A DNA stretch of 64,000 nt from Actinophytocola sp963729115 (GCA_963729115.1 CAVSMR010000003.1:186001-250000), one strand, 5' to 3'. Shown: positions 44,802-53,826, counted from the first letter of the stretch. The notes: generated by a model from the sequence alone, not told the origin. Translations and numbers: made by a program.

Positions 44802-44837
44802 GTCAGTGGCCGTGTCAGTGCCCGTGTCAGTGCCCGT
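44802..44837. repeat. Three tandem 12-bp repeats (GTCAGTGCCCGT)
   Basis: Units 44802-44813 (one G for C change), 44814-44825 and 44826-44837, then a degenerate fourth copy. They lie in the region between the LLM gene and the ABC exporter promoter. Confidence 0.8.
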
Positions 44838-44887
44838 GTCAGGTGCGTGGCGGGGGCGTGTCAGGGCGGCTGCCGATAGTTGGCGGC

Positions 44888-45829
44888 ATGAGAAGTTCAG
44901 CGATTGCGGTCACGGGACTGCGCAAGGCCTTCGGGGACAAGATCGTGCTCGACGGCATCGATCTGGATGTTCGCGCTGGCACGGTATTCGGCCTGCTCGG
45001 TCCGAACGGGGCGGGCAAGACGACGATGGTGAACGTCCTGACCACGTTGATGAAGGGCGACGGTGGGACGGCACGCGTCGGTGGCCACGACATCGCGACC
45101 GAGCCCAAGGCGGTGCGGGCGATGATCGGGGTCACCGGTCAGTTCGCGGCGGTGGACGAGCTGCTGACGGGGCAGGAGAACCTGCAGCTGATGGTGGACC
45201 TGAGCCGGGTGCCCACCAAGGACGGCAGGCAGGTCGTCACGGAGCTGCTGGAACGGTTCGACCTGGTGGAGTCGGCGCAGCGGCCGGTGTCGACCTACTC
45301 CGGGGGGATGCGCCGGAAGCTGGACCTGGCGATGACGCTCGTCGGCAACCCGCGGATCATCTTCCTGGACGAGCCGACGACGGGCCTGGACCCACGCAGC
45401 CGCCGCACGATGTGGTCGATCATCCGTGAGCTGGTGGCCGATGGCGTGACCATCTTCCTCACCACCCAGTACCTCGATGAGGCCGATCAGCTCGCCGACC
45501 GGATCGCGGTGCTCGACCAGGGCCGCCTGGTCGCCCAGGGCACGCCCGCCGACCTCAAGCGCCAGCTCCCCGGGACGCACGTGCAGCTCCGGTTCACGAC
45601 CGTCCCCGAGCTCGACGAGGCCGCGGGGATCTTCCCCGACGCCAAGCGGGACGACGAGGCACTGACCCTGCGGGTGCCCAGCGACGGTGGGACGAAGTCG
45701 CTGCGGGCCCTGCTGGACACGCTCGACGAGCACTCGATCAGCGCCGAAGAGTTCGCCGTCCACACCCCGGATCTCGATGACGTATTCCTCGCCCTGACGG
45801 GCCGCACCATGGAGGTGGTCGCGAAATGA
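44888..45829 (+). CDS. ABC exporter ATP-binding protein, DrrA type
   Basis: 313 aa from ATG 44888. GATAGT (44875-44880) lies seven bases upstream, probably leaderless. Walker A GLLGPNGAGKTTM, Q-loop GVTGQFAAVDELLTG, signature YSGGMRRKLDLAM, Walker B IIFLDEPTTGLDPRSR and H-loop LTTQYLDEADQLAD. The C-terminal extension (about 230-313, TPDLDDVFLALTGR) is the daunorubicin-resistance-type domain that engages the permease. Coupled to the next gene by ATGA overlap. Confidence 0.92.
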   Translation: MRSSAIAVTGLRKAFGDKIVLDGIDLDVRAGTVFGLLGPNGAGKTTMVNVLTTLMKGDGGTARVGGHDIATEPKAVRAMIGVTGQFAAVDELLTGQENLQLMVDLSRVPTKDGRQVVTELLERFDLVESAQRPVSTYSGGMRRKLDLAMTLVGNPRIIFLDEPTTGLDPRSRRTMWSIIRELVADGVTIFLTTQYLDEADQLADRIAVLDQGRLVAQGTPADLKRQLPGTHVQLRFTTVPELDEAAGIFPDAKRDDEALTLRVPSDGGTKSLRALLDTLDEHSISAEEFAVHTPDLDDVFLALTGRTMEVVAK

Positions 45830-46575
45830 GCACCAAGTCCCATTCGATGGTCATGTTGCGCCGCAACTCGAAGCACATCGCCCGGAACCCGACCTCGGTG
45901 TTCAACGCGGTCTTCATGCCGATCCTGATCATGCTGATGTTCGTGTACATGCTCGGCGACGCCTTCGACGTCGGTGTCGACTACGTCGACTACGCGACGC
46001 CGGGCCTGATGCTGCTGGCCGTCTGCTACGGGTTGGGGGCCACCGCGACGTCGGTGAACTCCGACATGACGAAGGGCATCATCAACCGCTTCAAGGTCAT
46101 GGACGTCTCCCGTGGCGCGGTGCTGACCGGTCACGTCGTCGCCAGCGTGCTGACCAACCTGGTCGCCATCGCCGCGCTCGTCGGAGTGGCGTTCCTGCTG
46201 GGCTTCAGCCCGTCGGCGAGCTTGCTCGACTGGCTCGGCGTGGCCGGCATGGTCGTGCTGCTCGGTTTCGCGGCCGGCTGGTTCACTGTCGCGTTGGGAC
46301 TGTCGGCGAAGTCTCCGGAAACGGCGGGGCTGGCCGCCGCGCCGCTGATCCTGCTGCCGTTCTTCAGCAGCGCGATCGTGCCGGCGGAGAAGATGGGGCC
46401 CGGCCTGCGGCAGTTCGCGGAGTACCAGCCGTTCACGCCGATCATCGAGACCATCCGTGGGTTGCTGAGCGGCGCACCGGCCGCCGGCGACGCGATCGCC
46501 GCCATCGCCTGGTGCGTCGGCATCGCTCTCGTCGGGTACCTGTGGGCGCGTGCCACGTTCCGGAAGCGTGCCTGA
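45826..46575 (+). CDS. ABC-2 type exporter permease, DrrB type
   Basis: 249 aa; ATG 45826 overlaps the ATPase stop. Six predicted spans; an N-terminal amphipathic segment (MVMLRRNSKHIARNPTSVFNAVF) and the C-terminal GLRQFAEYQPFTPIIETIRGLL, typical of the family. Exports a drug, lipid or antibiotic-like molecule together with the ATPase. The stop overlaps the next start by one base (TGATG). Confidence 0.9.
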   Translation: MSTKSHSMVMLRRNSKHIARNPTSVFNAVFMPILIMLMFVYMLGDAFDVGVDYVDYATPGLMLLAVCYGLGATATSVNSDMTKGIINRFKVMDVSRGAVLTGHVVASVLTNLVAIAALVGVAFLLGFSPSASLLDWLGVAGMVVLLGFAAGWFTVALGLSAKSPETAGLAAAPLILLPFFSSAIVPAEKMGPGLRQFAEYQPFTPIIETIRGLLSGAPAAGDAIAAIAWCVGIALVGYLWARATFRKRA

Positions 46576-47411
46576 TGCCCACCTTCGCCACGCCAGGGCC
46601 CATCGCCGCGACCGTGGAGGTCGCCGGCGCCCGGGTGCGGGTCACCGCGAGCGAGCGGACCGACACCGTGGTGCTGGTCGAACCCGTCGACGCGGCGAAC
46701 CGGTCGCATGTCAAGGTGGCCGACCGGACCAGGGTCGAGTTCGCCGACGGGCGGCTGTCGGTCAAGACGACCGTCTCCGGGCACCGGAACGGGTCGGTCG
46801 CCATCGCGATCGACCTGCCCGCCGGCTCCGGGCTGGCCGCGTACCTGGCGCACTCGACCGTGCACGCCGCCGGCTCGCTCGGCGAGTGCGAGCTGCACCA
46901 GGCATCCGGCCGGGTCCAGCTGGACCGCGTCGGCGCGCTGCGGGCGAGCATCGCGTCCGGTGCGGTCGCGGTCGGCCACGTCGCCGGGCGAGCCGACATC
47001 GACGGTGCGGCGTTCGCGATGCGGATCGGCGAGGTCGAGGGCGCGGTCGGGCTCTCGACCTCGGGCGGGCGGACCTGGATCGGCCACGCCCTGGCCGACG
47101 TCGATCTCCGCGGCGGCAGCGGCGACGTCGACATCGACCGCGCCGACGGCGGCGTCACCGCCACGACGGCCGGTGGTGCCATCCGGATCGGGCTGATGAC
47201 GAACGGTCAGGCGAAGCTGACGAACGCCTCGGGGAACATCGAGGTCGGCATCGTGGCGGGTGTCGCCGCCTCCGTCGACGTCAACAGCGAGCGAGGGGCG
47301 GTGCACGACCTCGTTTCCTCGCCGGGAGAACCGGGCGCGGCCGACGACAAGGTGCTGGTCTTCGCCCGCACCCGGCACGGCGACATCACCGTGCAGCGCG
47401 CGGCGGGCTGA
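46575..47411 (+). CDS. DUF4097-family beta-helix protein
   Basis: 278 aa; ATG 46575 shares one base with the permease stop. Repeating short strands (GECELHQASGRVQLDRVGALRASIASGAVAVGHVAG and so on) form a right-handed beta-helix as in DUF4097/LiaF-like proteins. No signal peptide or membrane span, so cytoplasmic. Cotranscription with DrrAB-like genes suggests a role in exporter control or envelope-stress sensing. Ends 3 bases from the convergent SARP stop. Confidence 0.78.
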   Translation: MPTFATPGPIAATVEVAGARVRVTASERTDTVVLVEPVDAANRSHVKVADRTRVEFADGRLSVKTTVSGHRNGSVAIAIDLPAGSGLAAYLAHSTVHAAGSLGECELHQASGRVQLDRVGALRASIASGAVAVGHVAGRADIDGAAFAMRIGEVEGAVGLSTSGGRTWIGHALADVDLRGGSGDVDIDRADGGVTATTAGGAIRIGLMTNGQAKLTNASGNIEVGIVAGVAASVDVNSERGAVHDLVSSPGEPGAADDKVLVFARTRHGDITVQRAAG

Positions 47412-47414
47412 CCC

Positions 47415-50400
47415 TCAGGAAGCGAGCGCGATCTCGACCAGCTCCGACCAGCTCGCCCGCGCACCCTCCAGCGTCACCTCGGCGAACCGTTCCTCGCCGA
47501 GGTGACGCCGCGCGTCCCGCTCGATCCTCGCCGCGTCCGGGTGGGTCCGGTCGGGCAACCCGCGCACGCCGACGCCGGCCGCGAGCAGTCGCGCCGCCAG
47601 CTCGTAGTGGTCGAGGCGGACCGCCAGGTCCGCGAACCCGACGAGGATCTGGGCGATCAGGGGGGCGTGCCCCGCCTCGGACGCCGCCTCCCAGGCGGCG
47701 ACGCGGTGGGTACGGGCCTCACGGAGATCGTCGGCCAGGTAGCCGAGCACGTCATGGATCGCCGCGCGGATGTTCGCCTCCTGCGCGTCGTCGCCCAGCA
47801 GGACCGTCGCGAGGCCGAGCTGGCGGCGGGCCTCCCCGGCGTCGCCGCCCCAACGCGCGAGCTTCGCCTTGGCGAGCGCCAGGTCGACCAGCGCGTGCGG
47901 CCAGGTGACACCCTCGGCGCTGCGCTCGGCGTCGGCGATGGCGGTCGCGCTGGCGTCCCGATCGCCGTCCAGCCAGTACAGCAGCGCCTGGCGCGTCCGC
48001 AGCCCGATGGCATCCTCGACGGCACCGACCTCGGTGACGACCGCGACGGCCTGCTCGTAGTGTTCGCACGCCTCGGCGAACTCGCCCCGCATGGCGAGCT
48101 GGTCACCCAGCTCGGACAGGGCGATGCAGATCCCGAAGCGTTCGCCGAGCGTCCGGAACTGCGCGAGCGCCAGCTCCAGCTGGGCCTCCGCGTCCCGGCC
48201 GCCCTGGCCGAGCATGATCCGCATCTTGCCGGCCTGCAACCGGGCCACGGCGCGTACCCACGGGTCTTCGCTGTCCAGCAACGACTCGAACGCGGGCACC
48301 GCGGCGTCCGGCTCCGCCAGCATGCGCTCGAGCGGGACCACCAGCTCCAGCAGCGGGTAGTGATGCCGGCTCTGCTGGCTTAACCGGTACGCCTTGTGGA
48401 TCCATTCCGCGCCAAGGTGTTCGTCGCCCAGCCCGGACGTCACGAAGAACGCCACCATCCCGTACGTCATGGCCCGGACGTCGTCGGTCACCTCGCCGGG
48501 AACGTTGGCCGCCGCGATCATCAGCTCGATGCCCTCGGCCCGGCGCCCGCCCAGGAACCAGTACCAGCCGGCCGCCGCCGCGAGCCGCATCGCCGCCGGT
48601 GCGTCGCCGGCGGCGATCGCGCCCCGCATCGAGGCGCTGATGTTGTCGTGGTCGGCGCCGAGCATGGCGAGCCATGCCAGCTGCTCGGCGCGGCGCAGGT
48701 GCGGCTCCGCGGTCTCGGTGAGCTCGATGAAGTAGGCGAGATGCGCGTGGCGCGCCAGGTCCGATTCCCCCGCTTCCGCGAGCCGGAGCGCGGCGTACTC
48801 CTTGATCGTGCCGAGCATCCGGTAGCGCGGTGTGCCGCCGCCCTCGGCGACCAGCAGCGACTTCTCGGCCAGCGCAGTGAGCAGCTCGAGCACCTGCTCC
48901 TGCTCGACCAGGTCGCCGGCACAGACCCGCTCGGCCGCCTCCAGGCTCGCCCCACCCGAGAACACCGAGAGCCGGCACAGGACCATCCGCTCGGCGCCGG
49001 TGAGCAGCTCCCAGCTCCAGTCGACCATCGCGCGCAGCGTCCGGTGCCGCGGCAACGCGGTGCGGCTACCGCCGGTCAGCAGGCGGAACCGGTCGTCGAG
49101 CCGGGTGGCGAGCTGATCGAGGGACATGGTGCGCAACCTGGCGGCGGCCAGCTCGATCGCCAGCGGCATCCCGTCCAGCGCCCGGCAGACGCGCACCATC
49201 GTCGACAGCGTGCGGGCGTCGCCCACGAGATCCTTGCGCACCGCGCTCGCCCGGTCCCGCAGCAACCGGACGGCCGGCGCGGACTCGATCTCGTCCGGGC
49301 CGGCGTCCCCCGCCGGCAGGGCCAGCGGCTCGACCAGCCACAGCGCCTCACCGGTGATGCCGAGTGGCTCCCTGCTCGTCGCCAGGATCCGCAGCCGCCG
49401 GCACTCCCCGAGCACTCGATGGGCGAACGCCGCCGCCGACTCGATCACGTGCTCGCAGTTGTCCAGCACCAGCAGCGCCTCCCGCTCCCGGAGCGCGGCG
49501 ACGAGCCGGTCCACCGGCTCCGCGTTCGGGGGCTCGCCGAGCACGGCGTCCCGGAGGCCGAGCCCGGCGAGCGTCGCCTGCGCCACGTCGCCCTCGGCGC
49601 CGATGGCCGCCAGCTCCACCAGCCAGGCCCCGTCCGGCAGGTCGTCGAGCAGCGTGCGCGCGGTCTCCGTGGCCAGCCTGGTCTTCCCCGCACCGCCCGG
49701 CCCGATCAGCGTGGTGAGCCGGTGTTCGGCGATGAGCTCGCGGACCACGGCGAGATCAGCGTCCTTGCCGACGAAGCTGGTCAGCTCGGCACGCAGGTTG
49801 GTCTTCCGGCTCTCCTCCCGCCGTCCCAGCTCGCCCCGCAGCAGCGCGACGTGCAACGCGGACAGCTCCGGCGAGGGGTCGACGCCCAGCGCGTCGGCCA
49901 GGGCTTCCCGCGTGCGCTCGTAGACGAGCAGCGCCTCGCTGTCGCGACCGGTCGCGACGAGGGCGCGCATCAGCGCGGCGACGAGCCGCTCCCGTACCGG
50001 ATGCGCGGCCACCAGGTCGGTCAGCTCCGGGACCAGCTCGCCACCGTGCCCGAGGGTGATCTCGGCATCGAACCGGTCCTCCGTCGCGGTCAGGCGCAGC
50101 CCCTCGAACCGGGTGACCGCCGCGTCGAACGCCCCGCTGTCCGGCAAGCCGACGTCCTGCATGGCCGCACCGCGCCACAGCGCGAGGGCCTCGCGCAGCA
50201 GCCGTACCCGCGCCGAGCCCTCCTCGTTGCGCGCCTGACCGACGAGGTGTTCGAACCGGACGGCGTCGACGGCGTCGGGTGCCACCGCCAACCGGTAGCC
50301 GCCCGGCAGCCCCTCGACCGTCCCGTCCGGCAGCGCCTTGCGCAGCCGGGAAACCAAGCGTTGCAAGGCGTTCGCCGCGTCGGCGGGCGGGCTCTCGCCC

Positions 50401-50561
50401 CAGATCCAGTCGACGAGGGCCGCCTTCGGGACGACGTGACCCGGGTCGAGCGCGAGGGCGATCAACAGCGCGCGCAACCGGGCGCCCGGCACGTCGGCCG
50501 GGACGCCGTCGTCCGTGCGCACCTCGAACGGTCCGAGCATCCCGATCCGCATGGCGATCAC
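47415..50561 (-). CDS. AfsR/SARP-type regulator with BTAD and NB-ARC-like ATPase domains
   Basis: 1048 aa from GTG 50561, whose GTGA overlaps the TetR stop; ATG 50552 (MRIGMLGPFEVR) is the alternative. Order: winged-helix DNA-binding domain (about 1-95, LRALLIALALDPGHVVPKAALVDWIW), BTAD helical domain (about 100-245), ATPase with Walker A LIGPGGAGKTRLA and ALLVLDNCEHV, then ILATSREPLGITGEALW and a long TPR-like tail. Such proteins activate secondary-metabolite or exporter genes. The neighbouring convergent DrrAB operon and its own upstream TetR are the obvious candidates. Confidence 0.88.
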   Translation of the reverse strand: MIAMRIGMLGPFEVRTDDGVPADVPGARLRALLIALALDPGHVVPKAALVDWIWGESPPADAANALQRLVSRLRKALPDGTVEGLPGGYRLAVAPDAVDAVRFEHLVGQARNEEGSARVRLLREALALWRGAAMQDVGLPDSGAFDAAVTRFEGLRLTATEDRFDAEITLGHGGELVPELTDLVAAHPVRERLVAALMRALVATGRDSEALLVYERTREALADALGVDPSPELSALHVALLRGELGRREESRKTNLRAELTSFVGKDADLAVVRELIAEHRLTTLIGPGGAGKTRLATETARTLLDDLPDGAWLVELAAIGAEGDVAQATLAGLGLRDAVLGEPPNAEPVDRLVAALREREALLVLDNCEHVIESAAAFAHRVLGECRRLRILATSREPLGITGEALWLVEPLALPAGDAGPDEIESAPAVRLLRDRASAVRKDLVGDARTLSTMVRVCRALDGMPLAIELAAARLRTMSLDQLATRLDDRFRLLTGGSRTALPRHRTLRAMVDWSWELLTGAERMVLCRLSVFSGGASLEAAERVCAGDLVEQEQVLELLTALAEKSLLVAEGGGTPRYRMLGTIKEYAALRLAEAGESDLARHAHLAYFIELTETAEPHLRRAEQLAWLAMLGADHDNISASMRGAIAAGDAPAAMRLAAAAGWYWFLGGRRAEGIELMIAAANVPGEVTDDVRAMTYGMVAFFVTSGLGDEHLGAEWIHKAYRLSQQSRHHYPLLELVVPLERMLAEPDAAVPAFESLLDSEDPWVRAVARLQAGKMRIMLGQGGRDAEAQLELALAQFRTLGERFGICIALSELGDQLAMRGEFAEACEHYEQAVAVVTEVGAVEDAIGLRTRQALLYWLDGDRDASATAIADAERSAEGVTWPHALVDLALAKAKLARWGGDAGEARRQLGLATVLLGDDAQEANIRAAIHDVLGYLADDLREARTHRVAAWEAASEAGHAPLIAQILVGFADLAVRLDHYELAARLLAAGVGVRGLPDRTHPDAARIERDARRHLGEERFAEVTLEGARASWSELVEIALAS

Positions 50562-51151
50562 GAGCCCGCGGTGGTGGCAAGCAGCCCGGAGAGCATCGTG
50601 AGCAGGGCGGGCTCCACCACGGCGCGGTCGGTGCCGCTGGCGATCAGGAGCGCGGCCTCCATCGTGACGCTGAGCACGAGGTGGGCGAGCACCTCGGGCG
50701 GGTGGGTGATGACCGCGCCCTCGGCGACGGCCTGCTCGATCAGGTTGGTGATCAACCCGAGGCCGTGCTCGGCCTCGATGGCGCGCCAGGTCTCCCAGCC
50801 GAGCACGGTGGGCGCGTCGGTGAGGGCGATCCGCAGCACCTCGGGGCGCTGGCACATGTCGAGAAAGGCGCCCAGCCCGATGGCGAGCCCGCTGACGGTG
50901 TCGTCGGTCGCGGCGAGCGCCGTGCTCAGCTCGGTGGTCAGCTCGGCGTCGAGTTCCTCGAACACGGCACGGAAGAGTCCCGCCTTGTCCCCGAAGTGGT
51001 GGTGCAGCGCGCCGCGCGTGAGGCCCGCCGCGGACACGATGTCGTCGGCGGAGACCGCGGCATAACCATGATCGGCGAACAGCCCGCGGGCCGTCGTCAC
51101 CAGGGTGGCCCGGGTGTTGCGGGATCGGTCATGCTGCGTACGCGAGGTCAG
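50558..51151 (-). CDS. TetR-family regulator, probable CTG start
   Basis: 197 aa if begun at CTG 51151, five bases after AGGAGG. The extra residues LTSRTQHDRSRNTRATLV match the standard TetR N-terminal helix. The first ATG/GTG (51100) would delete it and has no ribosome site. HTH: VSADDIVSAAGLTRGALHHHFGDKAGLF. The C-terminal ligand domain resembles the YcdC/SCO-type group. Lies 36 bases after the hydrolase gene and overlaps the SARP start. The perfect palindrome at 52112-52132 is its likely operator. Confidence 0.8.
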   Translation of the reverse strand: MTSRTQHDRSRNTRATLVTTARGLFADHGYAAVSADDIVSAAGLTRGALHHHFGDKAGLFRAVFEELDAELTTELSTALAATDDTVSGLAIGLGAFLDMCQRPEVLRIALTDAPTVLGWETWRAIEAEHGLGLITNLIEQAVAEGAVITHPPEVLAHLVLSVTMEAALLIASGTDRAVVEPALLTMLSGLLATTAGS

Positions 51152-51187
51152 CCGGGCCTCCTACCAGGTCGTTCGCCGGGGGAGATC

Positions 51188-52099
51188 CTAGCCGGATGCG
51201 TCACCGCCGGACCGATCCCGGGCCTTCGCGGACTGGTCGGCCGCCGGTGCCGTGCCGGTGAACTCGGTGATCAGTTCGGCGAGCGCGGCCGGCTGGTCCT
51301 CCGGCACGAAGGTGTAGCTGTCCGCCACCTCGACCAACCGCGCGTCGGGCAGCACCTCGGCGAGCCGCTTGGCGAAGGAGAGCGGGAACACCCGATCGTC
51401 GGCGGCCCACGCGAGCAGCACCGGTTTGGTGAACGCGGGCAGCGCGTCGGCCGCCGCCAGCGTGTGCCGGCGGTGCACCTGCGTGACGAAGGAGCGCAGG
51501 TCCCGCCGGACGCCCTTGCTCCGGCCGGCCGCCCGGACGTAGGACTCCCTGATGCCGGCCGGAATGGGGTACCGGGCGACCATCCCGAACACGAACGGAA
51601 GCCGGTGCAGCGCCTTGAACTGCAGCAGGCGGGCCATCAGCCAGGTCTGGCCGGGCAGCCGCAGCAACCGGGGCAGGAATGCGAACCCCGGTGGGAAGAA
51701 GTACTCGAAGCAGTCCGACGGGGTGAGCACGACCCGGGCGATCCGCTCCGGGTGGCGGGTCATCAGGAGCTGGGTGAGCGCGCCGCCGGTGTCGTTGGCG
51801 ACCACCGTGACGTCCTCGAGGTCGAGCGCGGCGAGGAACTCCGCGATCAGGTCCGCCACGCCGGTCGGGCTCAGGTCGGCGCCGGCGCGCATCGGCACCG
51901 AGTGCGACCCGAGCGGCCAGTCCGGTGCGATGGATCGACACCCCTGCAGCGACGGCACGACCTTGCGCCACAGGTCCGCGTTCACGAGCAGGCCGTGCAC
52001 GAACACCACCGGCTTGCCCTCGCCGCGCTCGCGGTACTGGATCGTCCCCGCCGGCAGCTCGACCGACCGTTGCACGCCCAACTCTTCGCTGGTTGCCAT
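51188..52099 (-). CDS. Alpha/beta hydrolase, haloalkane-dehalogenase-like
   Basis: 303 aa, ATG 52099. Oxyanion loop VFVHGLLVNADLW; nucleophile elbow VVANDTGGALTQL, with Asp instead of Ser, as in dehalogenases and epoxide hydrolases. An acidic residue lies in LLAWAADDRVFP. Where the catalytic His should be, the sequence reads DSYTFVPEDQP with no His, so classical hydrolysis is doubtful. First gene of the hydrolase-TetR-SARP operon, with a palindromic operator 13 bases before the start. Confidence 0.78.
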   Translation of the reverse strand: MATSEELGVQRSVELPAGTIQYRERGEGKPVVFVHGLLVNADLWRKVVPSLQGCRSIAPDWPLGSHSVPMRAGADLSPTGVADLIAEFLAALDLEDVTVVANDTGGALTQLLMTRHPERIARVVLTPSDCFEYFFPPGFAFLPRLLRLPGQTWLMARLLQFKALHRLPFVFGMVARYPIPAGIRESYVRAAGRSKGVRRDLRSFVTQVHRRHTLAAADALPAFTKPVLLAWAADDRVFPLSFAKRLAEVLPDARLVEVADSYTFVPEDQPAALAELITEFTGTAPAADQSAKARDRSGGDASG

Positions 52100-52111
52100 G
52101 CCGACAGTGAA

Positions 52112-52132
52112 ACATACATACCGTATGTATGT
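52112..52132. promoter_or_regulatory. Perfect 21-bp palindrome, probable TetR operator
   Basis: Arms ACATACATAC (52112-52121) and GTATGTATGT (52123-52132) around a single C. AT-rich within GC-rich DNA. It lies immediately before the hydrolase start (52099) and is well placed for autoregulation of the operon by its TetR protein. Confidence 0.85.
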
Positions 52133-52155
52133 CCAGGAGGCCGGTCAGCGAACGG

Positions 52156-53667
52156 TCAGCGAACAGTCATCGTGGCCACCGCTCCGGCGGGTAGCTGGTA
52201 GGAGAAGGCCCGGTTGCCGAGCCGGACGTTGAAGGTCGCGGAGCCGGTTCCCCAGTCGTCGTTCACGACGATCAGCACGATCGAGCCGTCGGGGTTGCGG
52301 AAGGCGACGTCGTGGATGTTGCCGGCGACCGTCGAGCCGAGCCGGACCGCGCCGGGTCGCAGGAACCTCGTCGCGTGGCCGAGGACGTAGTAGTCGGCCG
52401 CGGGTGCCGCCTTGCCGGTGGTCGGGTCGACGGTGACGACGCCGACGCAGGTGTCGCAGCCGCCGTTGTGCGGTCCGCCGGCCGGATCCAGCGCCAGGTT
52501 CCAGGTGATGACGGTCTTGGCCCAGTTGCGCACCGCGCCGACCGTGAGGAAGCGGGTGTGCCAGTGCAGCGTGTCGGCGAACGTCGTGGCCGGGTCCTGC
52601 GACTGCGTGCCCGAGCACTCGGTGAAGTAGACGTCCTCGCGCGGGTAGGCGTCGTGCAGTGCCGACTGGCGGTCGGGGTCACCGGAGTAGCAGTGGAACG
52701 CGGTGCCGTCGAAGGAGCGGCGCCCGGTCGGGTCGTCGAGCAGCGAGCGGGCGTACTCCGGGTTCGCCGGGTCGTCGGGCGGGCCGCCGTCGTTGGGGTG
52801 CAGCGACCAGTTGTGGTCGTAGCCCAGGAGCTTGGTCGGCTGGCCGGCCCGGTCGAGCTTGCGGGCGACGATCCCGGCCAGCCGGGCCTCCTCGGCATCG
52901 CGCAGGTCCATGCCGGGGTAGCCGCTCGGGTTGCGGTTCTGCGGCTCGTTCTGCAGCGTCAGCGCGTCGATCGGCACCCCGGCCCGGCGGTACTCCCGGA
53001 CGAACCGGACCAGGTAGTCGCCGTAGGCGTCGTAGACCCGCGGGTCGTCGATGAACCGGCCGCCGACCAGCGACTGGTTGGTCTTCATCCAGGCCGGCGG
53101 GCTCCACGGCGTGGCCATCACCCGCAGGTGGGGGTTCAGTGCGCGGGCCTGGCGCAGCAGCGGCAGGATCTCGGCGCGGTCGTGGTCGATGGAGAAGTGC
53201 TCGAGCCGGTAGTCGGTCTCGCCGGCCGGCACGTCGTCGTAGGTGTAGTGGTCGCCGGCCACGAAGTCCGACGCGCCGATCGGCTGCCGCAGGTAGCTCA
53301 GCCCGAGGCCCCGTCGCGGGTCGAACAGGTCGCGCATGATGGCGTCGCGGTGCGGCGAGGTGGCGATCAGGTGCGCCGAGGAGTCGGTGATGGACGCCCC
53401 GAAACCCGCCATGCGCTGAAACCGCTGGGACGGGTCGACCTCGATCGCCGGCGCCCCGTCGACCCAGTCGCCGACCGCGGTGGGCGGCTGCTCGGTGAGC
53501 AGGTTCGCCTTGTCGCCGGTGGTCAGCCAGACGTGGACACCGGAGGCGGTCGCGTGGGACGCCGGGCCGGGGGACGCCGACGCCGGCGCCGCCGGTGGTA
53601 TCGCCAGGGCGAGGATCACGCCGATCACCAGACCGACTCGCGGATGGGTCGCCACGCGGCTGTTCAC
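52156..53667 (-). CDS. Secreted GH30 family glycosidase (glucosylceramidase-like)
   Basis: 503 aa from GTG 53667, chosen for its GAGGAGGA site and the signal peptide that follows (VGLVIGVILALAIPPAAPASA). (beta/alpha)8 barrel: GFGASITDSSAHLI, MATPWSPPAWMKTN, the acid/base LTLQNEPQN (Glu241) and the nucleophile YFTECSG (Glu350). A C-terminal beta domain (IVLIVVNDDWGTGSATFNVRLG) completes the family architecture. Substrates include beta-1,6- or beta-1,3-glucans and glucosylceramides. Exported, unlike the GH3 enzyme at 10882. Confidence 0.9.
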   Translation of the reverse strand: MNSRVATHPRVGLVIGVILALAIPPAAPASASPGPASHATASGVHVWLTTGDKANLLTEQPPTAVGDWVDGAPAIEVDPSQRFQRMAGFGASITDSSAHLIATSPHRDAIMRDLFDPRRGLGLSYLRQPIGASDFVAGDHYTYDDVPAGETDYRLEHFSIDHDRAEILPLLRQARALNPHLRVMATPWSPPAWMKTNQSLVGGRFIDDPRVYDAYGDYLVRFVREYRRAGVPIDALTLQNEPQNRNPSGYPGMDLRDAEEARLAGIVARKLDRAGQPTKLLGYDHNWSLHPNDGGPPDDPANPEYARSLLDDPTGRRSFDGTAFHCYSGDPDRQSALHDAYPREDVYFTECSGTQSQDPATTFADTLHWHTRFLTVGAVRNWAKTVITWNLALDPAGGPHNGGCDTCVGVVTVDPTTGKAAPAADYYVLGHATRFLRPGAVRLGSTVAGNIHDVAFRNPDGSIVLIVVNDDWGTGSATFNVRLGNRAFSYQLPAGAVATMTVR

Positions 53668-53826
53668 GACGTCCTCCTCGCACCACAGGGTTCGTAGCGA
53701 TGCTTCTCGGGCCGCGACCACCCGTCAACCGTCGGGCAAGGTCCCCGTTGTGACATCCGGGGGAACCGCGCGCGAGACAGACCCGTCAGTCATGTCACGT
53801 CGACGGACCGCTACCCGGGGGAAGCC

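Noticed and set aside
44802..44837. Tandem 12-bp repeats as a possible CRISPR or iteron array
   Set aside because: Units are directly adjacent with no unique spacers, only three copies, and no cas or replication genes nearby.
48396..51065. 889-codon + strand open frame
   Set aside because: Shadow of the SARP and TetR genes; no recognisable domain and no ribosome site.
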